Positions 12,901 through 27,900 are shown, counted from the first letter of the stretch. The stretch is DNA of 64,000 bases from Trichobilharzia szidati (GCA_944472155.2 OX235271.1:81667256-81731255); one strand, 5' to 3'. Program-made: numbers and translations. The notes: generated by a model not told the origin, from the letters alone.

Positions 12901-15900
12901 AAATGTCGAAAATTTTGTGGATTTTGATAATTTCTAAACATGAATACATTTGGCCTACTGTGAACAAGAATGTGTAGACACAATTCTTAGTACCCTGTTT
13001 ACTCCAACATGACAGTGTACACTTTAGGTGTTTAAAATCAACGCCGGATGATTTTGTGAACTTAATGCGTTGTCTTGATCTTCTTCTGTATGACCCCTTT
13101 CCATCCTAGTCTGAAAAAGAGGGTGGCTCGACAAGTTTAACACATGTGTCGATGAAATCATCTTCAAAGGCTGTACAACCATATTTATATTTAACAAAAA
13201 ATGTATAATAGTCCATTATTGAGTAATACAGGGGTGACATAATTACTCAGAAATGGCTTCAAGAGTAAAATTAAAAGTTACGTAGTATTCAATACCACAA
13301 GGGAAGAAAAGGTAAGGAAATTGATGAGGTTAAAATTGCTAATGAGTGAGGAGAAGAGCAGTTGAGTGTTCACCTAACACATGTGGAGAGAGAGAAATTT
13401 GTACAAGAGGAACATGTGAGAGTGATAATGGTGAATTAATTATTAAAGTGCAAGCAAATTAAAAGTAAATTTTAAAAAAATATTTACAGGGAACGACTAA
13501 TGAAGAAGGTTAAGATGATGGTAGAATAAGAGACTGGACAAGCGTTTTCTGTATACAGAGTTCCGGGTTGTGTTGATGAATCGCCAGCGCCTCTACCATA
13601 CACAAAAGCCGAAACTTAACGCCCTTTGTACCATTCGGTCTCACCTTGTAGATAATCTTGAAAAAAGACTCCGGTGGAGCTGCGTGGCCTGAGTTCACCA
13701 ATTCCTCGAGGATTGAGCTAGTAATTGTCTGGGATTGTCCTCTTGCTAACCATACCGAATAATGTTTAGAGATATATTTGGAAAGTATGCGCTTTGTGCG
13801 CCTAACATAGCTGGTTCCACAGGAACAAGTGAACTTAGCAATGCACAGAAGAGTGACTCAAAGCAACAGATTATCCTTCACACATAGACTGATCATTTGT
13901 CGACTGTAGAAATTGATCTGTAGCTAAGCCGACAAGAAGAATTTTCTCAAGAAATTCATCTATACAACCCGGAACTCTGTATACAGAAAACGCTTGTCCA
14001 GTCTCTTATTCTACCATCATCTTAACCTTCTTCATTAGTCGTTCCCTGTAAATATTTTTTTAAAATTTACTTTTAATTTGCTTGCACTTTAATAATTAAT
14101 TCACCATTATCACTCTCACATGTTCCTCTTGTACAAATTTCTCTCTCTCCACATGTGTTAGGTGAACACTCAACTGCTCTTCTCCTCACTCATTAGCAAT
14201 TTTAACCTCATCAATTTCCTTACCTTTTCTTCCTTTGTGGTATTGAATACTACGTAACTTTTAATTTTACTCTTGAAGCCATTTCTGAGTAATTATGTCA
14301 CCCCTGTATTACTCAATAATGGACTATTATACGTTTTTTGGTAAATATAAATATGGTTGTACAGTGTTTGAAGATGATTTCGTTGATAAAAAAGATTTTC
14401 TTCGCTGTATTCTCTTATATTTCTTTTATAACTCAATGGATGTTATCGTTGTTTTAACACCTTTTTTGTGTTTAGTTTGGTGTGGTTGGTATTGTTGTAA
14501 ACGAGTTGTCGAGAGTTAAGTATATTTTAATTTATGGACTTCACAGAAGTCCGTCCAATCGAGTAATGAGGTACTTATAAAGGTCATCATCGTTTGGATG
14601 TGAAGATTTTCATTTATATTTTATCGAATTTATTTGAATTACGATTTCCACTGTATAGTTTGTTTTAACTGTGTAGACAAAGTTATTATTTATACTAATT
14701 ATATCATCACAGGGACTGGGATCCTAAAACAGGTTTTGAATGTTTTCGTGTCCAGTGGATTTCAAAAAGTCAAGCATGGCAGCGTTCAGGTCGTGCAGGA
14801 CGTGAAGCACCTGGTGTTTGTCTACGATTGTATACAGATTCAGAATATAAAAATATGCCACTTCAACCTAGACCACAAATTTTACGAGCTCCACTTAGCG
14901 GAGTATTGCTCAACCTTGTTTCAATGAATGTACAGGTGAGTAAATAGTCACAGAATGTCTTTTGTCTTTAATATACTTCATTAAATAAAAGCAGTGGTTA
15001 AAATGATATTTGAATTTCAATTCTATGAGCGAAACGTTATTGAATTTCAATGATTAACTGATTTGTATTCATCTAATAACAACGAAAACTGTGCAGATGA
15101 CTGAATGGCGTGTATATGCCAATCTGACACCAGCTTATCTGTTGTCTCACTATCTTGTAGTGAAGCATTTACCTTCAGTACTGAACTAATCGAGCTCGAT
15201 TTTCAGTTGGGATATGACGTACAGATATACCTTATTTATGGACGTCTAAAGGTTCCTGATGATTGACCCTAGCACTTAATATTAATAGTATTGTTACCAC
15301 TAGTTCTGTTAGCCTGTATAGTAAGAATACCAAGGAGATAATGCAAGTGAAGCAAAATGACATCCCAACTTATTATCATTATTCTGTTGATTTACGAGGG
15401 GAACATGTGGTCTCGACAACACATCTCCATTTTGTCCTGTTCTCTTCAGTCCTCTTGAGCTGGTTCCACGATTGCCTATAGGATCTCATCCCCTCCCAAC
15501 GCAATTTCCTCCATGTCACTCTTGGACGCTCAAATCATCGTTTCTCATTCGGGTTTCACTCGAACGATTGCTTGGCGTGCGATGCTACCCAGTGGTCTCT
15601 TCAGCGTGTGTCCGTCCCACCCCCATTTTTCCGGCCTACTTTTTGGCGATAGGTTCTTGTTGCTAATCCTTTATTGCTGGTCATCTGACGTTGAGTATAG
15701 AGCCACCGAAGGCAGCTGTCAATAAAAGCCTGCAGTAGCCTGCTTTTGGTGACGCGCCCATTTTCTGATCCATATAGAACTGATTTAACATTGGTGTTGA
15801 AAATGCGAATCTTGTTCTTTATGCTGAGTGAAAGCAGAAGATTTGCAACCTGGTTTCAAGTTGATGAAGGCGTATCTTGCCTTTCCAATTCTGGTTGGCT

Positions 15901-18900
15901 GGCTTTGACATCTTCATCTGCTCCGCCTGTAGTTAAAACGACGCTTCTTAGATAAGTGAAGGCAGTAACCTCTTTCAAATTTCTCCCGTTGGTAGTGATT
16001 GGTACCTGTTGTTGTTGGTCGGTGGGTCTCTTCATCACCTCTGTCTTCTCTATTTCCACTTGATGTCCTTTCTTCGCTGCGTGCTTCTTCTACCAACTTG
16101 TTGGTATCCTCCTGTAAGTCTTCGAGTTTGTGGGACATAAATCATCCGCGAAACCTAGATCTTCCAGAGTCTTCTTATTGGTCCAACGTATTCTTCTATT
16201 CTCGTTCCTCGCAGTCTGCTGATTATTGCAAAGATCCAAGTCCCTCTTTGTAGTTTGGCAAGGTGAAATTCCTTCCAATCAGTAGGTACCCTCCCTTCTG
16301 ACTTTTCTGCAATATTGGCGTGAAGATATCTGCGGTTTCTGGGTTCGTTTTCAGTGCCTCTGTAGGAATTCCGTCTGGTTCTGTTGTATTCCAGGCTTTC
16401 AGTAGCTAACGCAAATTATGAATGCATTCGTAGTAGTGCATATCGCTTAGATCCGTCAACCGTCAGTTTTGTGTGATATGTGAAGTCCCGTTCTGGCAAC
16501 TGACAGTTTCCCACACACTGGTTAATATTGTCTTTTTTGGATTACCAATTTTTCTATTTCAGTACTGTTTTTGTTTTAACTTTGTTTTTCTGGTATTGTT
16601 AGAATTTTATCAACTTGAAATGATGAATTTCGATAACAGATTCCACCTTGATTAATTTGTCATACATTAACAATTATTTCAGTGGATACTTTATTTATCC
16701 TGTCAACTTTCTGCCTTTTATTCATAGAATCCTAGTCAATTCCCTTGGCTATCCTCTCCTAAGCCGTCGTCTGTGAAAGCTGGAATTGATCTACTCCTCC
16801 GGTTGGGTGCTGTTGAAGCTAACGGTGATATGGAATCAAAATCGTGTAAATCTAGTGAACAGTCAACATCTCTTGTAGATAGCACTAAATTAAATAATTC
16901 CGAGCAAATACAATACCCATTATCCGTAAGTATTTTATTTTATTTTCCACATTTTGAACAGTCGCAAAATAAGAATGTTAGTTGGTTTTTAAACTCTTTT
17001 ACTATATGTCGCGAATGAGCAGAAGTTAGAATTGATGGGCTGTTGGATTCTGTCCAGTGTTTTACTGATATACGAGTTCGCCTAACCTGAAGGTCTTGGG
17101 TTCAATCCCTGGTAGGGTCATGGGTGTGTGCTGACGGAGAGTCCCGAGCAGGGACGAAACAACTTTCCCAGTGCTCCTCGGCTTTCTCTAGCTGAAGTCA
17201 GTTCGTCTTCAATCTTGAAAGGCAGTATTCACCTCCTTATGATTTTTGACTTGAAGAAAGTATTTCTTATGTATCTGCGAATGACCGATGGATTAAAGAA
17301 GGACCTTGCACAGAATTACCTTAGTTTGAGTCGCCAAACCTCGAAACATCATTCATAAAAGGAAGGTAACAATACTGCAATAATTAAACATGTGTCAAAA
17401 GGGAAGAGAAAGAACACTGAATTAGTGTGAAAAAAGTGAAGGCTTGTGGTGCGTCCCTGGTAGAAAATGCTCGGTAACCACGTACGTGGTCTGGAGTGCT
17501 GTACCCGGTCGACGCACTTCCAAATCTTGTTCAACCGATGATAAACCGGAGCGTGAGATTAATAACCCTACCCGCTGCTACTGAAACTTGAAAGCTAAAG
17601 CTTGTGGCCCTGTGTAAATCAGTTGGAGCGTAGATGAATGAAAAAAAAATCGGGACTTATAATCATGATTCCTTGAATGTGGAGTGTTTCTAACGTCCAC
17701 TTAGCAATAAGACTATTTTTAAAATTGTAAGAATTTTGTATTCTTATTTTATTTGTATTTCACCAAGTACCTGAGTAAATCTATTTGTTTTCTTTTTAAT
17801 TGTTCTTTTTTTAGCTTACTGTTCTAGGCCGACTTATGTCAGCATTCCCCCTGGAGCCAAGATTTTCTAGGACACTGATCTCAGCTGCATATTTGGGCTG
17901 TCTTATCGAAATGCTTAGTATTATAAGCATGTTGTATGTATCGCCTGTATTTTATGTACCAGTTGAAAAACGCAATGAATTTTCAGATGTAAGCAAATAT
18001 CAAATTCTTTTGTTACATCATATACTTCATGTGTTCATGGACAGTTTGTTTTTTAAGAAAACTTGCATATAAAGTGACTTGTTCATAGTTTCTTTTTGAA
18101 AAAGTTCACCATTCTGTCACCTGCGATGTTTCTCATTCAAACTGCATTACGTTTTGTTCCATTTTTTGTGTACCGAGTGGAACTCAAAGCTTCATGCTTT
18201 GAAGATTCACTAGCGATGGTGTAGTTTTTATGGGTTGGGGTTGTTAGCCTCATACCCAACCCTCCTTCTTCTTCGGGATTACTACCACTTAGGTAAGGTT
18301 TAAGAGTGCGTCGGTTTGCAGCCGAACCTGAACCTCCTTATTATTATTGTTACTATTATTAATAAAACCAATTCGAAACACTATGGGCTCCAGGACATGT
18401 GCCACGGAAAATCACATAGTATGTGCTAAGGCTGGGATATTGCCCGAACACCCAGACCCAAGCAGGTGATTGTCTTAAGGAATCCGCCTCCGATTCTTTG
18501 ACTTGAAGTATGAACCACAAGGCAATGGAGCGGTGTCAGAACCTACGTCCCCATGGTTTCCAGTGACCGAAACAGGCTCATACAGAATTCGATCTGTCCG
18601 GATTCTGGAACCCGTATACATTATAGGTTTAGAATCAAGGTTTTCCAGCTGCCTTAGATAGATCTGGATGTCCACCAGTCTGGTTGTAAACGCCACACGT
18701 TCCACATTCGTCCTTTCACCCCAGGCTCATGAAGTCAGTGAATAGAACTTGCCTGGAAGAGGTTATGAACGTGTGGCAACATGTGAGCGTTTCGAGCGGG
18801 TAAACCGCTTGAAGTTGTTGATGAGTTTGTGTATCTGGGTAGTTGTGTGAGTGCTGGCGAAGGGGTGACTGATGAGATTTCCAACCGTATAATGAAGGCT

Positions 18901-21900
18901 AGGGTGGCATACATTAACTTGAGCCACCTCTGGTGCCGTCGCGACGTTAGCCTGGCTGTCAAAGGTTGGGTATACAATGCTTCGGTGCGGGCTGTCTTGC
19001 TCTACGCCTGTGAAACCTGGCCTCTCCGAGCTGAGGATGTGCGGCGACTCTGCGTGTTCGATCATCGCTGTCTCCGCAGGATTGCTTGCGTTCGATGGCA
19101 TCATCGCGTGAGTAATTCTGAGGTTCGGCGACGTGTGTTTGAACACAGTGGAGATCACCATTCATTGAGTGTCGTCATCTGGAAACACCGGCTCCGGTGG
19201 CTTGGACATGTGCTGCGAATGTCATCCCAGAGGCTTCCGTACAGGTCTCTGTTCGCTGACCCTGGGACAGGATAGGAAAGGCGGAGGGGTGGTCATGGGA
19301 TGAAGAATTTCTTTGCTAGATTAGCATGGGTTGGTGTGTCACAACTCCCTGGTCGGGGTCCGCGAGATAGGTCGAATCGATGGCTGGAAACGTTATCGGA
19401 TATGGCCAAGAATCGTAATCAATGACGAACGTGTTGCAATTTCCTTCTTTCTTCCCTTCCTGATGATAGTTAACGAATACTGTTTTAACTTGTTAAACAT
19501 GACTGTTTCCTTCCAGATGAAGTTCCATATCCGTTTTCCATTTATATTTTTACTTTTAATCTATGTTGTTTTATTATTATTGTGTGGCGCATCTTTCTTG
19601 GTACCATATTGTACCAAGTTTTTTCTTCTTCTGCGTTTAAATAAATTTAAATAAATTCGAGTGGAAGACCGAAGTCTACCAACCCACGACTGTACTAGGT
19701 CACTTATATGACCTCCTGCATGGCTGGCAAGCATAATACCACTAAATCTACCACTGTACAAGCCTTGTAACTGCTTTCTTCTCTTGTATTAAAACACTTC
19801 TTTACATATTACAGTTACATGTCTATTCTTTCTTTCGACCTTATGTGTTCACACGTTAAACTTAAGTTTTTTTCAATCTGGTCAAATATTGGACTGCCTG
19901 TAGTGAATCAAATGATCAGCCATTTCTCTGTTTCATAAGGCTTTTTTTTCATGTCTATGTGTTGACCCTTTTAAGGCCATTAGTGTATAAGCGAAAAACT
20001 AGCTACTTACTTGCATGTTAATTCGTATGTTGGCATATATTAGTCATTCACAAAACAATTGATAATCATTGCTGATTTGACTGAATCTACCAATATATGT
20101 CTAAAAGGAATAAACTTATTTTCTGTAGGTTATGTCTCTCTTTCTTTCTCTCTGCACACATTTTCAGTTAAATAAATAAATTATTCACTCCCTTAATGAA
20201 GTTGGTAGGTATTTTTGTATGTGTGGGAGGAAATCTACAATTACCTATTTTCAATTAATGGTTTTGTAGGGATTTTGTTTGATTGGTTGGAGGATTTCAT
20301 CATAAGCTGACATCAGTTAGAGAACCATTAGAAAACCAGCTGCGAGTACTGGAAAGCTGTTTCGTCCCAGTTTGGGACTTTTCATCAGTATGCACCCACA
20401 CTGCAGGGTTCGAACCCAGGACCTTCTGGTTACAAGGCGAGCTAGCTCATAGACCATCGAGCCACTGGGGACCCGATCCAATGGCCAGCCCATGAATTCC
20501 AACTTCTGCCAAATCAGGACATAGCACGACCACTTCGCAGTGTCTTTTTCGATGAGTCACTGCCTCACCTTCAACCTGCTGTACCCTACTGATCATGGCT
20601 TAACGGTCTACGAGTTCGCCTTGTAACCAGAGAGTCCTAGGTTCGAACCACGCAGTGTGAGTGCGTACTGCTGAAGAGTCCCAGACGAGGACTCATGATG
20701 AAATCATCCAACCGATTACCTATTGATGTATCTTCTTATTTATACCTTAGTGTAATCAATACAAGTTAATTTAACACAATTACCTAAATCATCAATATGA
20801 TTATTGTTCCTCTGTCTAGGTACAGTCTCGATTTCGTCATCCATCCGGTGATCTTGTCAGTCTTCTTTTCATATATCGTGGATTTGTTAAAGCTGCAAAA
20901 GATTCTCGCTCTGAGAAATTAATCAATCATAATACGCCTACTTCAACAAATGTACAATCATCCTTTCAGTCGTCGCCAAAAAGTAAACTATCTAAACGGA
21001 ATTCTAAACTTCAATGGTGTCGTTCTAATCTTATCAATCGAGCTCGTTTAGATACAGCTGTACGTGTACGTGCCCAATTGAAACAGATCTCACACGGGTC
21101 AGGATTAGGTGGTTATATGCATTCATGTGGAGAAAATGTAGAAAAAATTGTACAAGCTTTTCTACTTTCAGGTTTTCAAGATCAGGTAAGGTATTACAGC
21201 TTCAATATGTCTTGTTTGAAGTATATTTTATTACAAATACTCATGTATTGTAATGTTTTATGTCTAATGAAGGTTCGAGTACAAGTTCTTACACTGCTGA
21301 TTAAACAGTGTAGCTGTTCACTTGAGGACGTGGCTTTTATGCAGTGAATTACACGTCAAACTGTGTTCTGTTTACTGAAATCTGAGAAGTCAATTAGTAT
21401 CATCAGCCTACAGGTATACTTACATGAGGGTGGTTGTTGTGGTGCATCATTGTTTTCAAACAATAACAAATTATGAATGAATATATTTAAAATCAATACT
21501 GTTGATATTTTAGGTGAAATTCTAGTTAGTACAATTGATTTCCAATAGTTCAATCCAACCTCTAAACTTAGATAAACATTCTTCATCAAAAAATACCCTT
21601 AATCACTGCATAGTGATTGATGATTCCGTTAGTAAATCGGATTATGTCTGTCTGTCTGGGTTCAACATAGAACTTGGCACCAAAAGGCAGCAGTTCGAGT
21701 TGCCACGTTCCAAATTGCACACAAACGTAGACAAGAAAGTGAGTGAAGAGAATCAATACAAATTTGACAAATATAAGAGTGAAACAGAATGAGCAATGGT
21801 AGAAAGGAATATGAAAGATTACAGAGACTGAATACATCTGCGTAAGTCATTGACAACGATTTTGAGCCATGTCACCTATTGTCTCCAGTCATTGATTCTT

Positions 21901-24900
21901 AGAGTCCCGAGGGCCCCAACCCGGAAGTCTGCATCTCCCTACCTGACTCAGTTTAACTGTCAAGGATTTCATGGATTGATGAGGCCATGTTTTTGTTTGG
22001 CCACCACTTACTCTTTCTTACTTCCAACCTGCACCTATATCAGCTAGTAATGCCCGTGGGGGTTGGAGGCGATGGCTAGGCATGCGCAGCACGTGACCTA
22101 ACCATCTCAATCTATGTAACTTCATAGCCTTTTCGAGTGATTTTCCCTCTTTGCCCAACACTCTACGCCTAACGTCAACGTTACTTACCTTATTATACCA
22201 CCTAACGTGAGAAAGAGATCGTAAACATCTGTGGTCAAAAACAGACAATCTCTTCATGTCTTCCGCTCTCAATGGCCACGTCTCACTGCCATAGAGAAGG
22301 ACTGAGCAGTACACACGTCCCTTGGTTGACAGCCGGATGTCACGCCTGCTCCAGAGATGGTGTAAGTTAGCGAAAGCAGCCCGAGCTTTCTGGATCCGTG
22401 CTGAGATTTCGTCACCAATCAATCCGTTGGTGCTGATACAACTTCCCAAATAGGTGACGTGGTCAACATGTTCTATCACTTCACTCCCTATCACTAAGCT
22501 AGGAGTTGACGTAGTCTAGTCCTGTAGCAGCATCTTACATTTTACAGAGGTGAATCGCATTCCAAACATACGAAGGTTGTTGTTCAAGGTGTTCAGAAGA
22601 CTGCATTTTGTCAGCATCCTCTCCTAACAGGACTATGTCGTCTGCATATTCTAAGTCCATAAGACTATTCCCTGGTAATAAGTCGATTCCTAAGTCGTTA
22701 AGTTCAGTTAAGGATACTTCCATTAGCATATCTATGATGAAGTTAAACAGAAAAGGGGAAAGTGGACATCCTTGACGGACACCACTGGTTGTTATCAATT
22801 CAGGTGAGAATTCGGATTAAAGACTGAGCATCTCTTGGTGCTAATAATGTCATGAGTTTGTATTTCAAATAAATAATCTACTCACTTCTTGCTCTTCTCT
22901 TAAACAGTTGCATCTGACTAATCTGATTGGATTGGGTTTTAAAATAGTATTTTTAATTTCACTAATATTTAAAGGCGCGTCAGTGGTTTAGTGGTAGAAC
23001 ACACTAGCCAACCACTTAAATGGTCCGGGGTTCGATCCCCAGCCAACGCAGAGCTTTACATCGCTCAGCCGCCAGTAAGTCCCGTATAGAAGGAAGGTTG
23101 GGAATGAGGTTGGCAAACCCATCCCACAAAAACGCCACTACTACTGAAACTTCAAAGCTCTAGCTTGAAGCTCTATGTTCCACTGGGAACAAAAATGAAT
23201 TGAGTTATAATTAATTCAATATTTAAAGAGTGAATTTCTATGCTCTACTAAGTTTGAACAATGAACAACTGAAAGACAGCTGAAGGCTTTTAACACAAAA
23301 TAATATGAAGTAGTCCTGAAAGTGTATGAATTTCTATATTAGCTGACCTATTTTTCCCTTTCGTCAGTTAACAACAACACTTTGTGTACATTGGTTAGTT
23401 CAAATAACTTTTGTTGAAAAGTTGTTCGTTGTTTTTACTTTTGTTTTCACAATACAGTGAATATGATAACAGACATGTTGTGAGAATGATTAACTCCACC
23501 ATGTCTTAGTAATATATCTGGTTTATTATTATATCATTTATTATTCCCTTAGGTAGGTTCCTAGTAGAATTTAGGGCTTCAACAACACATCTGCATTTTC
23601 TTCTGTTCTCTGCCATCCTCTTCAGCTGCATCCACGATTGCCCATAATCTCTCCTCTCTCCCATATCACCCTCTCACCGACTACCCACTCCATTCGAGCA
23701 GTGACTTGCATTGGGTGCGATGCCATTCGATGGTTTCCTCAATGTATGCCTGATCCATCTGCATTTTCTCCTACATATTTGTCGAACGATAGGCTCTTGG
23801 TTGGTTTGTTGCCAGTCAGAATTTCTTGTTACTAATTCTTTCTGGCCATTTGATCTTCAGTATGGAGCAGGCGAAGGCAGCTGTTGATAAAAGTCTGTGA
23901 CCTGTTGCAAATCCTTTTGGTGACACGCAGTGCAAGTTTCTGACCCATATAGAAGAGCTGACTGTCGTAACATTTGGGTTGAAAATCCGGATCTTGTTCC
24001 TTATGCTGACTGAGTGCAGAAGATTTTCAAACTGGTTTCAGGTTGATGAACGCGTATCTTGCCTTTCCAATTCTGGCTGACTTTGACCTCTTCATCCGTC
24101 CCAACTGCCTGTAGTTAAAACGATGCTTCTTAGATAAATGAAGGAAGTGACGTCTTTCAACTTTCTCCTGTTGGAAGTGATTGTTACCTGTTGTTGTTGG
24201 TCGGTGGGTCGCTTCATCACCTCTGTATTCTCTATGTCCACGTGATGTTCTGTCTTTGCTGCCTGCTTCTTCTATCAACTTGTTGGTTTTCTCCTGTAAG
24301 TCTTCAAGTTTGTGTGACATATGACATAAATCATCTGGGAAATCCAGATCTGTTAGAGTCTTCTTATCGGTCCAGTGTATTCCTGTCTCCTCGCTGCCCA
24401 CAGTCTCACGCAAAACCCAGCCCATCAGAATTAAGAACATCATCGGTGATAATAGGCGGGTAGCCTTGTCTTACTCTTGTATTCACTTCGAACGCCTCAC
24501 TGAGTTTTCAGTTGTTGATCACCTGACACGTGGCATCGTCTATAGCCAGTCGTTGAATGAGGCTGATAAAGATTTGGGCACTGCACGCTATAGTGCTGAA
24601 GTGGTTTCCAAGTTACTTCTTGGTCAACGCTGTCGAAGGCCTTTTTGAAGTCGACGTTGAGGTAGAGGTTTGACTGTCATTCTATGTCTAGTTAGTTTAC
24701 CTAAAACAGACTTGATATTTGAAGAACAGAACTGACTGCTCATGCTCTTGGCTGGCTGAGTCATACATATTGTGTGAGTTGGTGACACCAACCAGTATGA
24801 CTGAGACTAAAGTCGCTGGATATGGATTTGAACACTGAGTCCATTGGTGGAAAGTTCACTGCTTAAGGCAATAAGCTGCATCCCCTCACTTAATAGTCAT

Positions 24901-27900
24901 TCAGTGGAGGATTTTTTTTAAACTTTAATTTTTCTTCATCTAATCTGGAAATGTTACCATATTCGGTTTATAAGAAGAAACTTTGAAAAGAATTGCGGTC
25001 ATTGACTACTTTCCTCTCCAAATAGCTGATATCATACAACTTATCTGTGTTTACCATAGACCTGATGTGTAACAGATTGTCAAATCAATGTGTTTAATTC
25101 AATTTAGATTTTTTTTTCCCGTCGATTAATTGGACTGAAGTGCTCGGTTTCAGGTTGACATGTCGGCTTCTTGTGCAGATGCTTCTACGATGTCTGATCA
25201 TTTAACTTGAAGTCAGTTGGTGGATAGTGATTATCGAGCCTCGGTGGGAACACCATCACTCACTGGAGAATGCAGGTACATCTATATGACGAGTCCAAAA
25301 TAGGACGAAATACGCATCCTGGACTCCACTGCTACTCGCTATTCACCAATTGACTTCAATGTGTTGTTGTTCAGTCAACCTCAATTAACCAGAATAAATC
25401 TTTTATGTATCAGGTTAAGAGCCACACATGTCATGTGATAGATGGTGATACCACCCTACGTGTATAAAATTCTCATGTGATGCAATTAAGAACGCATAAG
25501 TCAGCAGAGAAACCTCTTTTCGTAACTTCACTTCAGAGCTGTACTGTAGATTAATGACAGAGGTTACTGTCAGTTAGTAATGAAGGAAATCAAAATGCAT
25601 AGATAATAACTAAGTTTAAAAAATTAAGAGTAATCTTACGTAATCAAGAGGATTGAAAATATCTTACGAAAAATGAAAAGGACTAAATAGAGTTTATTGT
25701 ATACGTAGATATCCAGAAAAGCAAAAAAGGAAGAAATTAATACTAAGGACATGGCAGTAAAGAAGGTTGGACAAAACATTTATGAACACGCAGTTTAGGT
25801 TTCTCCTTATGGATTACCAAGGTTCCGCCTGCATAAAGAAGATGTAGGCGAAATCCTTCGGAACCTCTTCGTCGCACTTTATATGCAATCTGAAAGTAGT
25901 CACTATTGCTACTATGTGACCGGAAGTAATAATGCACTCCAAAATTGAGTTGTTTACTCTTCTACGTTCTCCTCTTGATAAGCATGTTGGTAAGTATTCA
26001 TCAGCGAGACTAGGAAGTGTCATTTTTACTATCTTTTATTTTCAAGAGTTTGGTATGTAAGGATTACATTTGTTTATATGAGTTTGACCACAGATTGATA
26101 TCAGTTAAAGAACGATTGAAACCATCAGGGAGTACTGGACAGCTGTTTCATCCTGGTTTTGGGAATCATTGGCAGTACGCACCCACTGAGGTTTGAACCC
26201 AGGACCCTCGAATCGGGTCCCAGTGGCCGAATGGTATACGAGCTTGCCTTGAAACAGGAAGGCCCTGGGTTCGAACCGTGGCGGTGGGTGCGTACTACTG
26301 GTGGTTCCCAAATTATCTTTTATGTTTTGCAAGCTGTTTTCAATCCTTTGTTCTTGTGTTTCTTATCAATTACTCATCACTCAAATAAATGGCTGTCGCC
26401 TCTCTTGATTACGTAAAACTATTCCTAATTTTTCAAACATACTTATTACTCGTATACTTTGATTTGTTCTTTTTTTACTAACTGACAGTAACCTCTGATC
26501 TCTGTTGTCGTTTAACATTTTGAACACAATATTCAGTGAAGAAACTATTTTCAAGGAATTTATTATCAGGCTACAGAGTCGTATATATTTGGTTTTTTAT
26601 ATTCACAAAGTATATCGTGTGAGGAAATTTAAACAAATTTGTGAATACATAAAATAATAATAATAGTATGAAATGCAATGAAAATATTTGTGGTTATTAT
26701 CATAGTTAAATACCAAGTGTCAGGTGGCAAAACAATTAATGTTATATAGAGAATAATTCATGGGATGTATAGCTGTTGGAAGGAGGTGTATAATTTTAGG
26801 GTTATTAGTCAAAGATAAAGAGAAATTTGATAAGATGGAATTCAACATGGATACGAGAACATATGCCAGCATGGTTTTACAAAGGAGAAAGGAAGGGTGT
26901 GCGAATCTCTTCTCTAGAACACTTGATCGACTTTTGTCAGTCTAGTAACCGTGACCATGATTTTAAGGTCATCTGTCGAATTCATGCTAACTTGCCGTAT
27001 TTTCGTCGTTATAGACTTCTAGAGACAGTGGAGGCCTTAATCATTCATGAATTTAAATCAGACCTTTTCGTACAAAAGAACTATGTAAAATCTCTATTTC
27101 TACCTTGACCTTAGAGCGATAGACATTTATTTATTAGCATTTTGTTTATTTAGTTAATCTAGCTAATCTGTGTGCCTTTCCCTCATTACTACGATTATCA
27201 TTATTGTTATTATTATTACTGTTCTCATTTTGAATTGTTGTCCCACTTTTCATTCTAAATCCAAAAATGGCTTTACAGTGTTGAATTCTATCTTATAAAA
27301 TCTCTCATTATGTTATGTAACTCTTTATATTTGCCTAATAACCCTAAAATTATACATATCCTTCCAACATTTATTTGTTTTCCTTCATGTTCCCCAGTGG
27401 AACATAGGGCCTCAAGCTAGTGGCTTGAAGTTTCTGTAGCAGTGTTTATTTTTACAGGATGGGGTTGCTAGTCTCATGCCAAACCTTTCCTCTTTACCAG
27501 AATTATTCCTGGCTCAACGAGGTAAAGGAGTGCGTCGGCCGGGTATCGAACCCCGGACCATGTACATGGTCGGCGAGCGTTCTAACCGCTATGCCACCGA
27601 CGCACTTCCAACTTTTATACATCCTATAAATTATTCTACCTTTGACATCAATTGTGTTACCACCTTGATATAAGAATAAAACTTGTGCACTGTGGTAGAG
27701 TGTAATTCCATTATGGGTAAATTTTATTCTCATAAAGTCTTACAGTGTTATACAGTAATGTTACTGATGACGTTTCGAGCACAATTTATTGCTTATAATC
27801 ATATCAAGGTAATCACACGACTTCCTAAATTCATTTATATAATTCCGTTGTTTTTCACTTGATTTTCACTTGATTTGATTGGTAGTAGTATTTTCCATAT

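Noticed and set aside
27525..27605. tRNA-like fold with a 7-bp acceptor stem
   Set aside because: It has pol III boxes and an acceptor-like helix, but the anticodon region is a long palindrome, and it is followed by a SINE body and tail; it is not a working tRNA gene. The same holds for 44458-44533.
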